Positions 42,918-51,998 of a stretch of 64,000 nt of DNA are shown piece after piece. The position numbers and the translations under genes are program-made. Numbering within the stretch: the first letter of the stretch is position 1; each line of letters begins with the position of its first letter. The stretch lies in assembly GCA_007748055.1 (NCBI GenBank), contig CP036279.1:1984001-2048000 (forward strand), given 5' to 3'. The notes beneath the pieces were generated by a model that was given only the letters and a program-made list of their open reading frames with translations, was not told where the DNA came from and made no database searches. Source of the DNA: Kolteria novifilia (GTDB lineage: Bacteria > Planctomycetota > Planctomycetia > Kolteriales > Kolteriaceae).

Positions 42918-45092
42918 TTAGACCACATACTTCGCCCCTCCAAGACGACGGAACGCCGCCGTATCCGCACTGGTGGCAATCAACTTGCGTTCGGCCGTGA
43001 TGGCATCAACGGTCAGGTTGCATCGACGCTCCATGAATCCCGTGCCCACGAGCGCGGCAAACACTCCGGAAAAGAAGGCGAGCGTGCTTAGATCCATCTT
43101 GATGAGTCCCTTCGTCATGACCGTGTTCCATTGCCGAAACGACAAGGGCGTGGTGTACCAGCGGCCGCTCAGGAAGCCGACGTCCATCCGCAGTCTTCCC
43201 CCGGCCAACGCGAAGTCGACGTGGAGCCCATCGAACCAAAGGGACGTCGCCGAGACGAACGACAGGGGGTATTTGGTGATCCAAAGCGCCGGCTCGACGT
43301 AGACGTACATCACGGCATCCTTCGTCGAGATGCTGTGATTCCCGGCCGTGTTCGTCTCCTGATCGCCGTCCGTGGTTTCGGTGGTATTCCCGTTGACGTC
43401 CAGAATGTAGTTGCCGATCGACTGGTCCGCTTGCATCGTCTTCAGAGCGTTCGTCGGATCGGCGCCGACCCGAAGGCTCAGCGAATCTCCCGACTGAATC
43501 GTCTGGCTTCCCTCGGCGCTGAACTGAGCCGTTCCCGCCGAGTAGAGGGCGACCTTCTCATGGTCGCTTCGCTGGTCGATCGTGAATCGGCTCGCCCGGT
43601 CGACGGGGCCACCGCGGCCTCGGACCCAGTGCCCCTGGACGTGGCGAAGCTCGGAGGCATCCACCGGTGGAGGGTTCGAGATGTTGTAGAGCGAACCCAA
43701 AACGAACGGCCGTTCCGGATGGCCATGCTCGTAGGCGATCAAGAGTTCATCGTCGCGATGCGGCGGGTAGACCTCGCCGTAGTGATCACCCGAGAGGGAC
43801 CGCAGCACCGGAATCGACCGGGAGTGCCGACCCTCGTCGTCGTCCCAAAGGAACTTGGCTTTCACCGCCCCGGCTTTGTCGACCGTCACCTCTTGACTCG
43901 GCTCGGCCAGCGCCAACGCCGTCTCCACGCTCGGCACGGCGGGCGCCCCTTCGCGTCGGGGGAGGCGATAGGCAAGCTCGACCGGAACGCACTCGAACGA
44001 ACACTCGTAGGGCGACGACTCCCAGGCGCCGAACCCGTCGAGTGGCAACGCGGCCCGTTGGTGAATCGACGTGACGAAGTAGTCGCCGTTGTCCTGGTCC
44101 GCGTCGCCGAGCGGGAACGTCATCCCGGGAACGAGACAGGGAGCGTTGACGATCCCTTCGCCGCGGACGCTGCCGGAGAGCGCTTGCCCCAGACGAACCT
44201 TCGCCAGCCGGTCGCGTTCCTGGAAGAGCCCGTCAAGGCTGTTCGCGGAGGACGCGTTGTCGTCGCCGAGATCGCCAAAACGGTGGGCGAAGAGTTCGTG
44301 GCGGTCGACGACGCAGTCGGCCAGCGACGTCGCCCCGAGTTGGCACGCCCGTTGCCCGACGTTCAGATGGTGGGCCGAGGCCGCTTCCTTCGACAAGTCG
44401 GCACCGGGGCACTCGAGGTGATGATCCGAGACCCTCGTTTTCCAAGGAGTCGCCTCGCGATGGAGCTTCCAAGACCGAACGCTCGGCTCGAGCGACTGTC
44501 GCCGTAGTGGCAGTGGCTGGTCGTGGGACGCCGAGGCGCGGGTGGAGCTGTCGGCGACGACGAAGGTGCCGCACCCGTCGTCCTGCCGGAAGTAGAAGTG
44601 GCAGCCCTCCCGCTCCAGCAGGCGAAGGAGGTAGTCCCAGGGGCTGTCGGCGTAGCGCACGGCATAGCGGGACGACGCGTGGTCCTCGTTCAGCACGTAC
44701 TGCCGCGGATAGCCCTCCAGATAGTGGTCGAGGATCTCCGTGAACGTCTTGTCTTGGAGGATTTGGTAGCCGACCTCGTAGGTCAATAACGCGACCTTGG
44801 GGACCAGGACCGCTTCGTGGAGCTGATGGGTCGGCGTCCTGCCCACATGGCCAAGCTCGGCGATGATGCCGTGCAGCGAGCGTTCGGGCAATGCGCCGAC
44901 GCGAACGCGCAGCGTCACCTCTTTTCCCAGCAGTTCGCGGACGGGGAGTTCCGCCGACGCGTCGGTATGGAGGTGGAGCCGATAGCGATAGAGGTCCGAA
45001 ACCGATTCGGTCCCCTCGAAGCCATGGACGCCGATCGCCAGGTTCGCGAGCGAAGTGGTTAGGGATAATTCGAGCGCAAGTTGCTCATCCAT
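42918..45092 (-). CDS. vgrG: VgrG-type spike protein 3
   Basis: A 724-residue VgrG. Signature segments: GTESVSDLYRYRLHLHTD near residue 25, VRYADSPWDYLLRLLEREGCHFYFRQ near 145, a TSIHQRAALPL/YECSFECVPVELAYRLPRR segment near 355, then VKAKFLWDDDEG as the OB-like domain. The C-terminal region has TTETTDGDQETNTAGNHS and then, unlike the others, a hydrophobic stretch (LAFFSGVFAALVGTGF). The start ATG 45092 (MDEQLALEL) fits the family; the open frame continues to 45233 without support. It is the first of the three genes in transcription order. Confidence 0.92.
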   Translation of the reverse strand: MDEQLALELSLTTSLANLAIGVHGFEGTESVSDLYRYRLHLHTDASAELPVRELLGKEVTLRVRVGALPERSLHGIIAELGHVGRTPTHQLHEAVLVPKVALLTYEVGYQILQDKTFTEILDHYLEGYPRQYVLNEDHASSRYAVRYADSPWDYLLRLLEREGCHFYFRQDDGCGTFVVADSSTRASASHDQPLPLRRQSLEPSVRSWKLHREATPWKTRVSDHHLECPGADLSKEAASAHHLNVGQRACQLGATSLADCVVDRHELFAHRFGDLGDDNASSANSLDGLFQERDRLAKVRLGQALSGSVRGEGIVNAPCLVPGMTFPLGDADQDNGDYFVTSIHQRAALPLDGFGAWESSPYECSFECVPVELAYRLPRREGAPAVPSVETALALAEPSQEVTVDKAGAVKAKFLWDDDEGRHSRSIPVLRSLSGDHYGEVYPPHRDDELLIAYEHGHPERPFVLGSLYNISNPPPVDASELRHVQGHWVRGRGGPVDRASRFTIDQRSDHEKVALYSAGTAQFSAEGSQTIQSGDSLSLRVGADPTNALKTMQADQSIGNYILDVNGNTTETTDGDQETNTAGNHSISTKDAVMYVYVEPALWITKYPLSFVSATSLWFDGLHVDFALAGGRLRMDVGFLSGRWYTTPLSFRQWNTVMTKGLIKMDLSTLAFFSGVFAALVGTGFMERRCNLTVDAITAERKLIATSADTAAFRRLGGAKYVV

Positions 45093-46905
45093 GGGTTGAA
45101 TCCCAATGGGTTCGCGGCGCCTGCCGCGTCCAAGTCCGCCATGGTCGATTTGAGTTCCACGGGCGCGTCGTTTGCCCGCGTCGGTCTCTTCGAACGGATA
45201 GGCTCGTCGAAACGCTTCCGTGCCGGTGAACAAGATTTGCGAGCCACCGCTGCGCTATCGCCTACCGCAAAGCATTGTGGCTAGTCTCACCCATATCTAC
45301 GAAAAAACTCGTCAGACTTGTTAAGGAGAACGCCGATCGCGGAAGAATGATTCACGCCGTCCGCCGATGGTGACGACCCCGGTAGGACAGGCCATTTGCC
45401 TGCCATCGCGAGTCCGGTCTGGAGCGTATCGCCAGGATGGCCCAGATTGACATGCCGTCTGGACCATCCTGTTGCCTGTCCCATCACCAACCAGTTCATG
45501 GAGCCCTCTCCTAAAAAAATTCAGAAATCGTCCCAACGTTTCCGATGGCTCGAGGAGGTCGTTCGTGGTCCCCGTGGGGACGATGGCGATGAGGGAGCGG
45601 CAGCGCGAGGCGGCCCCGAGTGGCAAAAACCTGTCACGACTTTTTCGCGCTTCCCAACGCTTCCACCCTGGGACCAAGTCGTGCGGAGTCGCGTTTCGCG
45701 TATCTGGCGGAAACACAGGACGTTACGCTTCCACAAGAGTTCTCGAACCTCACGCTCGCCGGCCCAAACGGTGGGCCATTCTCAAGATTCAGCCCTCAGT
45801 TCGACGGTTCCGGCAGAAATCGGACGCGGACATGCCACTGTTAGTGCACCACCTCTGTCATCGGATGTATCGTCGATGTCGCCCAACGTCGGCCGCGAGA
45901 GCGCGACTGAATCGCTGACGCGAACCAAGCGCTTCTTTACGACCTATACTCTTGTGTTGCGGGAAAAACCGTTGAGTTGGAACGCCGACACGTCAAGGCC
46001 TATGCCTTCGAGCGGTACACCTTCGTCGACCAAGACGCCTCTACTTCCACCTCCAACGTTCCCAACGATGGAATGCTCGTTCCTTGGCCCGATAGCCGTT
46101 GCGTTGAGCGGATGGGGCTGGTGACGAGCGTGCCGGGGACGTCGGGGAGAGCGGTGTTGATCGGGTGAGCCGGAAAGCGACAAGAGGTGTTGGTTTGTCT
46201 CAACGAAACGGCAACGTTTGAGCGTATCGTCCGGATCGGCATGACGAAATCACTCGTTGCCATCCACAGAGCCTCGTTGTCTCTCAACAGGCTCGGACCA
46301 GTGATCGAGTAGGACAGTTGACCACGATTGGCCAAGTGCCTCCGGTCGATGCTTGGGTCCATTTTTCCCGCCTGGATATCGAAGCCCCTACTAGGGCCCG
46401 CGCGTCTCGACTCCTTCGAGCCGGTCGCCAAAGCCTTTAGTGCAAGCCCGTCGTTTGGAAAACGCAGCCCCGGTCGAAGGAGCCACCGCGGCGAGTCGTC
46501 TCGTTTGACCTCACCGGTCAAGGGAGCAGGGCTGATCGCGCCAAGACATGTCGTTGACGATACCGAGCCAATCTTTGTTGCCGCTGAATCGCGATTGCTT
46601 GACTTGGCAATTCCGCCCAAAAGGTTCCCACGTCAAACGCCCCGCCAAGGGGCGATCTGATGACGCGCGCCAACACTTCTCGCGAAGTGGCTCGCGACGG
46701 TCGGACCCACGAGCCAAGCCGCCGCCAGGGCTCTTGCCCTCTGATGATGGAGCCACTGCCCCCGAGGGGCGGGAGCTTTCGTTCTAGTTGGGAGTGGATG
46801 GGGCCCGGCATGAACCAACGGTCAGCGTCGGGGACCTCCAAGACACGGTTTCGAGGTCGACTCGATTCCAAATGAATCTGTCATCGGACGATATGGAGTA
46901 ACACT
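45093..46905. other. Long gap without a supported gene
   Basis: This 1.8-kb stretch between the divergent vgrG3 and kinase genes has several open frames up to 240 codons, but their products are low-complexity Ser/Arg/Pro sequences unlike proteins and overlap one another on both strands. A GGACAGGC-type element lies near 45385 with GCCTGTCC near 45474. No transposase signature, tRNA or repeat array is seen. It could hold decayed genes or long regulatory leaders for both neighbours. Confidence 0.45.
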
Positions 46906-48804
46906 ATGCCGCTTCGCGTCGATGTCGGCACCGAACCGATTCCAGGCTATCGCCTGCTCACGTTCTTGGGAGAGGGTGGTTTTGGACAGATCTGGAAAGC
47001 CGAGGCTCCCGGTGGAGTGGAAGTCGCCCTCAAGTTCATTCGTACCACGGACAAGAAGGCCGAGACGGAGTTGCGGGCGCTGAATGTCATCCGCAACATT
47101 CGCCACCCTCATCTGTTGGAAATGCACTTCGCCGTTCACGTCGAGGACCGCTTGATCATCGCGACCTCCCTGTGCGACCGGAGCCTATCGGATCGCTTCG
47201 AGGAATGTCTCGCGGCGGAGATGCCCGGTATTCCGCGTGAGGAACTGTTGCGATACATGAGGGAATCGGCGATCGCGCTCGATTTCCTAAACGAGTCGCG
47301 GCATGAAGTCGAACCCGGTCGCACGATCGGCATTCAACATCGCGACATCAAGCCGCAGAACATCTTTCTGGTGGGAGGTTCCGTCAAGGTTGCCGACTTC
47401 GGCCTCGCGAAAGCCTTGCATAGCGGAGCCGGTAGCCACAGCGGCGCGATGACCCCATGGTATACGCCGCCGGAGACCTTCCACTACAGCATCGCCTCGA
47501 CCAGCGACCAATACTCGCTCGCGGTGATGCACTATCAACTTCGCTGCGGCGAGCTCCCCTTTCGAGGGAACGTGCAACAGTACGTCATGGCGTCGCTCAC
47601 CGAGGATCCGGTGTTGACGGCGTTGCCGGAGAAGGAACGGGACGTCATCGCCCGGGCCCTGTCCAAGGAACCGGCGGACCGCTGGCCGAGTTGCGAGAGT
47701 TTCGTCGAGGCCTTGACGCGAGCAATCGCGATCGACGACGAATCGGGGCTCATGCCGCACCTCGCCCAACCCGCGTCCAACCAACGAGCCGAGCCGCCTG
47801 ACGAGGAGGTGAACTCCGTCCGAACGCTCGGGCGCGACGCCCTCCACCCGTACATCGACATCGAGAGTTTTCTCCTTGCCTCGAAGGAGACGGGTGAGGA
47901 ACGCCGACGCGTCCGAGCGTCGCGCTTGGCCTCGACGTCCCAGCCGGTCCCGCTGTTCGAGCATGGAAGTGACTCGTCGCGGGATTGTCCCTGGAACCCG
48001 GGGGCCGATTCGGACCGGGAGCCTCCACTGTTCAATCCTTTGGGCGTGTCCGGCCCGGTCATGAAAGTCAGGCGTGAGGTCATCACGAACACGGTGGGGA
48101 TGAAGCTGGCGTTGATCCCCGCGGGAAGCTTTTCCATGGGGTCGAACAGTGGTCCCGATGGAGAAAAACCAGTTCACCAAGTGCATATCAGCCAGCCCTT
48201 CTACTTGGGCAAGACGGCAGTGACGCAGGGTCAGTGGACGGCCGTCATGGGGACGGAACCTTGGAAGGGGGAGAAGTACGGAGAGTACGTCCGCGAAGGT
48301 GCGGACTACCCGGCGACGTACGTGAGTTGGGAGGATGCGATGGAGTTCTGCCGTCGCTTGAGCGCTCGGGATGCGAGAGTCTATCGCTTGCCGACGGAGG
48401 CTCAGTGGGAGTACGCGTGCCGGGGGGGAACGACGACGGAGTACGCGTTCGGCGATTCGGCCTCGGACCTAAGTGCGTACGCGTGGTTCCGCGACAACAC
48501 CTGGGGGATCGGCGAGGGGTACGCGCACCCGGTTGGTCAAAAGAAGGCCAACGGCTTCGGCTTGTACGACATGCACGGCAACGTCTGGGAGTGGTGTGCG
48601 GACTGGTACGGCGAGTCGTTCTACACCGCCTCGCCAACCTCCGATCCGTCGGGGCCGCCCAAGGGCTTGATCCGAGTCAACCGCGGCGGCAGTTGGAGCA
48701 ATTCCGCGTGGGACTGCCGCTGCGCCGATCGCTACGGGAACTCGCCAGGTTACCGTCTCTTCTACCTTGGCTTTCGCGTCGCCTCCCCCGCCGGGACCGA
48801 GTGA
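46906..48804 (+). CDS. Ser/Thr protein kinase fused to SUMF1/formylglycine-generating-enzyme domain
   Basis: A 632-residue soluble protein. The kinase domain (residues 12-285) has LGEGGFG at 21, the VAIK-type lysine about 43 (VALK), HRDIKPQN at 145 with the catalytic Asp about 147, and DFG at 164; all key residues are present. A linker of about 100 residues follows. The C-terminal domain (about 385-625) is FGE/SUMF1-like: MKLALIPAGSFSMGSN, YLGKTAVTQGQW, YRLPTEAQWEYACRGG, GNVWEWCADWYG, NRGGSW and GFRVA. There is no membrane segment. In Pseudomonas T6SS the kinase PpkA and the SUMF1-like TagR act in one pathway, and here similar parts are fused, next to three vgrG genes. Such fusions are, however, common in planctomycetes. 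GGAG precedes ATG 46906. Confidence 0.93.
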   Translation: MPLRVDVGTEPIPGYRLLTFLGEGGFGQIWKAEAPGGVEVALKFIRTTDKKAETELRALNVIRNIRHPHLLEMHFAVHVEDRLIIATSLCDRSLSDRFEECLAAEMPGIPREELLRYMRESAIALDFLNESRHEVEPGRTIGIQHRDIKPQNIFLVGGSVKVADFGLAKALHSGAGSHSGAMTPWYTPPETFHYSIASTSDQYSLAVMHYQLRCGELPFRGNVQQYVMASLTEDPVLTALPEKERDVIARALSKEPADRWPSCESFVEALTRAIAIDDESGLMPHLAQPASNQRAEPPDEEVNSVRTLGRDALHPYIDIESFLLASKETGEERRRVRASRLASTSQPVPLFEHGSDSSRDCPWNPGADSDREPPLFNPLGVSGPVMKVRREVITNTVGMKLALIPAGSFSMGSNSGPDGEKPVHQVHISQPFYLGKTAVTQGQWTAVMGTEPWKGEKYGEYVREGADYPATYVSWEDAMEFCRRLSARDARVYRLPTEAQWEYACRGGTTTEYAFGDSASDLSAYAWFRDNTWGIGEGYAHPVGQKKANGFGLYDMHGNVWEWCADWYGESFYTASPTSDPSGPPKGLIRVNRGGSWSNSAWDCRCADRYGNSPGYRLFYLGFRVASPAGTE

Positions 48805-48845
48805 GCCGAGCAGGGGGAGCAACTGGTGTCCTTGTGAGTGAATTC

Positions 48846-48933
48846 ATCGCCCAAGAGTCTCTTCGTGTCCTGATTGGTCAATTCATTGCCTAAGAGACTC
48901 TTGGTTGTCATGCCCACGCTGGCCGTGGGCATG
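48846..48933. repeat. CCAAGAG and CATGCCCACG palindromes
   Basis: CATGCCCACG (48909-48918) and CGTGGGCATG (48924-48933) form a perfect 10-bp stem. Two AAGAG(T/A)CTCTT palindromes lie just before it. Similar to 40431-40498. Confidence 0.75.
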
Positions 48934-49016
48934 CGGGAAACGCCCATGACTGGGCAGTCCTCCGCTCGATCTGAGGGCCGAGATGAAAGTAGTGAACTCA
49001 CCAATCAGGACATTAG

Positions 49017-49122
49017 CAGTCCGTTGATTTAAGCGAGCCAAGGCGAGAACGAGCCCTGTTGGCCAAGATCAAGGAGAAGAAATGGAGGTGAATCGGTCGA
49101 TTCGTCGCGCTAGGGTTTTCCC
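49017..49122. repeat. 100-bp dispersed repeat, copy A
   Basis: Begins CAGTCCGTTGAT and includes GGCGAGAACGAGCC and GTTGGCCAAGATCAA, then GTCGATTCGTCG and GGTTTTCC. It matches 61561-61660 at roughly 80 percent by eye. Confidence 0.8.
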
Positions 49123-49470
49123 TAATGGCGCCACCCCTTCGAGGTCTTAGGATGTGACTCGTGGGTTGATGAGTGTGGTAGTCTCGTGAAGGCAATCGCA
49201 GGATACCGTCATGTTTCGCGCCCGGTGTCCATGGTGCGGACTTAGGGTCAAGTGCTCCGATGACAGCGAAGCCAAGTAGGGTCGGTCAAGACCCACCATC
49301 CTGTTCACCGCCGCGAACGCGAACGAAGGGTGTGGGAATGGGTGGCTTTGCGAGTGAATGGAACCCGAATGGGCTTGGCACACGCCTGCTAGAGAAGAGC
49401 CTAGTGGGCGAGATCCAACCAATACGGACTGCTAGTGCTCTGTTCCAACTTGAAGTTGGTGTTGCCTTTG

Positions 49471-49499
49471 GCACTGGCTGACAAGCAGCCAGTGGCACC
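49471..49499. repeat. Palindromic element, CACTGGCTG family
   Basis: GGCACTGGCTG and CAGCCAGTGGC flank a 5-base loop, the most symmetric copy of the family in this window. Confidence 0.75.
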
Positions 49500-49572
49500 C
49501 GAAAAGCTAGATGGACCAATGCACTAGTGGTGATTCAATGCATGGACTTGTGCTTCCGTTTGCCAAGGGAGA

Positions 49573-50007
49573 ATGACGATGGCATGGGGTGGGCTGATCT
49601 TTCGTGCGCCCAAGGAGGTGTCTGTTGAAGACTTGCCTTCCGATTTCGAAGTGCCACCACTGGGGACAAAGGAAGAGGTCTCTCAAGTTCTCCGACAACT
49701 GATTCCTCAGGGCGACCATGGGGACGACCGAAGCTCCGTTGTAGGCGACGATTTCTGGCTTGAGCTCAACCTTGACCGCCGTGAGGAAGGATCGACATTG
49801 ACCAGCATCGGCGTCCGTTCCAATGGGGGGCTCGGTGCTATAGGTATCTTGCAACAGATCTGTGATGCTCTTGGTGCGAGGCTTTATGACAACCAGGAAG
49901 GCGACTTTGCCGACCTCGGAAACAACACCCGGGCGAGTATGGAAGCGTTTGCCGCATTCCGAGACCGTGCGATCAAGAAGATGACCGACACGTCCGACAC
50001 CGAGTAA
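49573..50007 (+). CDS. Hypothetical protein (144 aa)
   Basis: A 144-residue soluble protein starting MTMAWGGLIFRAPKEVSVEDLP. A beta-strand pair around DDFWLELNLDR (residues 58-68) and TLTSIGVRSNGG is followed by a helix (GAIGILQQICDALGARLYD) and an acidic end. AAGGGAG precedes the ATG. No family is recognised. Small acidic proteins of this type often accompany secreted toxins as immunity proteins, and it stands near the vgrG cluster, but no toxin gene adjoins it, so this is speculation. Confidence 0.6.
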   Translation: MTMAWGGLIFRAPKEVSVEDLPSDFEVPPLGTKEEVSQVLRQLIPQGDHGDDRSSVVGDDFWLELNLDRREEGSTLTSIGVRSNGGLGAIGILQQICDALGARLYDNQEGDFADLGNNTRASMEAFAAFRDRAIKKMTDTSDTE

Positions 50008-50333
50008 GTCAATGCCCACCCCACTCATCAGGGTAGCACCGGTTGCTTCGCTACCGGTGCGGCGCAGCCGCCGGAGGTCATGGGAGACGTGACCATCGGC
50101 CAATCGCCAACCTACTCAGGAACTCTTGGACGCGACGCGCCCCCAGATGAGCGAGCAAACCGAACGGAACTGGACGGATTCGAGTAATTTGGATCAAGAC
50201 CCGCCCTGCTTGGGAAGAGGCAGGCAATGGCCGGCCCTGCGGGTGACGCGCGACGAAGTGGTCGCTGCTGCGATGCAAAAAAAGCGAAGGAAATGGGCGG
50301 CACGGAAAGCCCATTGGAGCGAAGCGAAGGAAA
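50008..50333. other. Intergenic region with CACCGGT element and duplicated tRNA end
   Basis: No gene is supported. GCACCGGT-TGCTTCGCT-ACCGGTGC followed by GGCGCAGCCGC (about 50036-50067) is a single copy of the element arrayed at 59721-60340. A GCGAAGGAAATGGGCGGCAC segment at 50284 repeats at 50323, where it forms the 3' end of the tRNA-Val gene. Confidence 0.6.
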
Positions 50334-50406
<73 letters not shown>

Positions 50407-50486
50407 GGAGGTGATGACGACGTCGCGCCATCGAAACGGCGCGACAAAGGTCATCGAGACGTGACGATCGTCGTCACCAGAAGGTT

Positions 50487-50768
50487 CTAGCCCTCGGAGT
50501 CAGGCGGGACGTCGAACTTCGGCGACGAGGCCCCGGCGGCCCGTTCGTCGGAACGAGCGCGATCACTGCGCGAGGAGGAGGACTCGTCAATCTCGTCCTC
50601 GACACCACGAAGGCCCTTCTTGAACTCGACAATCCCCTTGCCCAGCGAACGCCCGACTTCGGGCAATCGCTTGCCGAAGAGGATAATGCCGATCACCAAA
50701 ATGACGATCAGTTCCGTCGGTCCGAGGTTCGGAAGAAATCCGAAAAGTGAGTCGATACCAGCGTTCAC
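50487..50768 (-). CDS. tatA: Twin-arginine translocase subunit TatA/E, copy 1
   Basis: A 93-residue protein with LGPTELIVILVIGIILFGKRLPEVGRSLGKGIVEFKKGL, the TatA pattern of one transmembrane helix, the FG hinge and an amphipathic helix, then an acidic Ser-rich tail. TatA forms the pore for folded twin-arginine substrates. The start is GTG at 50768 after AAGGA. A second copy lies 94 bases upstream in the same direction. tatC is not in the window. Confidence 0.94.
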   Translation of the reverse strand: MNAGIDSLFGFLPNLGPTELIVILVIGIILFGKRLPEVGRSLGKGIVEFKKGLRGVEDEIDESSSSRSDRARSDERAAGASSPKFDVPPDSEG

Positions 50769-50862
50769 GTACTGCGTTCCTTGGGGACAGCTTATCCTGC
50801 CTCACCCACTCAGTATACGACGGAATGGATGAGCGCGGCAAGGTGAAACAAGTGACGGCGGC

Positions 50863-51084
50863 TTACTCGAAGCGCGGCGCCGAACCGCCGGTGCGGGTCT
50901 CGCGGACCTTGCTGGTCGCGGGGGTCGGCTGGTCAATCTCGTCGGTGATGCCGCGAAGCCCGTCCTTGAACGAGACGACCGCTTTGCCGAGCGATTTGCC
51001 GACCTCGGGAAGACGCTTGCCGAACAGGACGATGCCGACGATGGCAATGACGATCAATTCGGTCGGGCCGAGACTAGGTAACAT
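50863..51084 (-). CDS. tatA: Twin-arginine translocase subunit TatA/E, copy 2
   Basis: A 73-residue TatA with LGPTELIVIAIVGIVLFGKRLPEVGKSLGKAVVSFKDGL. The helix and hinge are very close to those of copy 1 and the tail is shorter, so the pair arose by duplication. ATG 51084 follows GGAGGAGAG. In organisms with TatA and TatB/E roles divided among paralogues, tandem copies may have separate functions; this cannot be told here. Confidence 0.94.
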   Translation of the reverse strand: MLPSLGPTELIVIAIVGIVLFGKRLPEVGKSLGKAVVSFKDGLRGITDEIDQPTPATSKVRETRTGGSAPRFE

Positions 51085-51346
51085 CGCCTCTCTCCTCCGG
51101 AATGGGGGAATACAACATGGACGTTCGTGTCGAGTGGTGACGCCTCACGCGGCCAAGCTCTTTTGGGCGCGGACGTCCAGGAGGGATCGCGGAAGGATGG
51201 AGGCGACCGAGGTGTGGATCGGAAGCCTGGCTTGTTGCGACGGCCTCTGGGGGAGAGATCTTTCGATCTCCTATCGTTTCAAGTGTACGCGCCGGCTTCC
51301 CCCCAAGGCAAGCGGAAAAACGCGGTGATTCCCAGGTCCAACCCGC

Positions 51347-51928
51347 TCAATCCCCCAAGGTCTCCTTATGCCAACCTTCGAGCGCGTCGACGGTCTGTTC
51401 GAGCAGCGGGAGAAGGGGTAGGGCCGGCAGACTCTCCAGCGCGTCGATCACCTCGCGGTAGTACCAAAGGCTCCCCTCCCGGCCGGTGGTGAACTTTTCC
51501 CAGACCGACTCTCCCTTTACTTGTAACTCCTCGAGCGTCGAGCGGGCGTTGTGCAGCTTGTCCGCGGCGACGACCAAGCCGACGGAGCGATCCGATTGCC
51601 GGAGGCGTTCGAGAAACGCGGCCTTTCGCTCGCGCCAGGGGGGCTTGGGCGTCTGATCGGTGTCGGTGCAGGCGAGGACGATGCGGGCGACGTCGAGGCC
51701 AAAGCGCCGCTCGATCTCGGCGGCGATCGGCGCTCCTCCCTGATCCTCGACGGCATCGTGAAGCAGGGCGGCGATGATTTCCGTCTCCGTCCCCCCGGCT
51801 TCCCCAACAAGAGCGGCGACCGCGAGAAGATGGGTGATATAGGGTGTTTCGCTCTGCTTTCGCGTTTGATCGCGATGCAGCCGGGAGGCAAAGAGGAACG
51901 CTTCGTCGAAGGCTTCGCCGTACCGCAT
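51347..51928 (-). CDS. HD-domain hydrolase (MESH1/SpoT-type)
   Basis: A 193-residue protein resembling the HD domain of SpoT/RelA and MESH1-type (p)ppGpp hydrolases. Metal-binding residues are in YITHLLAVA (His near 33), LLHDAVEDQGG (HD near 58) and DKLHNAR near 117. It lacks synthetase and regulatory domains. It may hydrolyse (p)ppGpp or another nucleotide. I chose ATG 51928, preceded by CGGAGAAG; GTG 51961 and ATG 52000 remain possible. It is divergent to the NAD synthetase gene. Confidence 0.88.
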   Translation of the reverse strand: MRYGEAFDEAFLFASRLHRDQTRKQSETPYITHLLAVAALVGEAGGTETEIIAALLHDAVEDQGGAPIAAEIERRFGLDVARIVLACTDTDQTPKPPWRERKAAFLERLRQSDRSVGLVVAADKLHNARSTLEELQVKGESVWEKFTTGREGSLWYYREVIDALESLPALPLLPLLEQTVDALEGWHKETLGD

Positions 51929-51998
51929 CGCTTCTCCGGGAGTAGGCCGTGGGGAGTACACATAGGATTGTTGACCGAACCGACGTAATATAGCTGAC

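Larger units (their letters stand above)
48805..49572. other. Repeat-rich intergenic region
   Basis: No gene is supported in this 768-base gap. It holds, in order: CCAAGAG/ACTCTTGG and CATGCCCACG/CGTGGGCATG palindromes (48846-48933), one copy of a 100-base dispersed repeat (49017-49122), and a CACTGGCTG-family palindrome (49471-49499). Confidence 0.6.

Noticed and set aside
45396-46620. Open frames of 130-240 codons in the gap between vgrG3 and the kinase
   Set aside because: Products are low-complexity, overlap on both strands and lack ribosome binding sites.
49573-50007. Immunity protein assignment for the 144-aa gene
   Set aside because: No toxin gene adjoins it and no family is recognised, so it is left as hypothetical.
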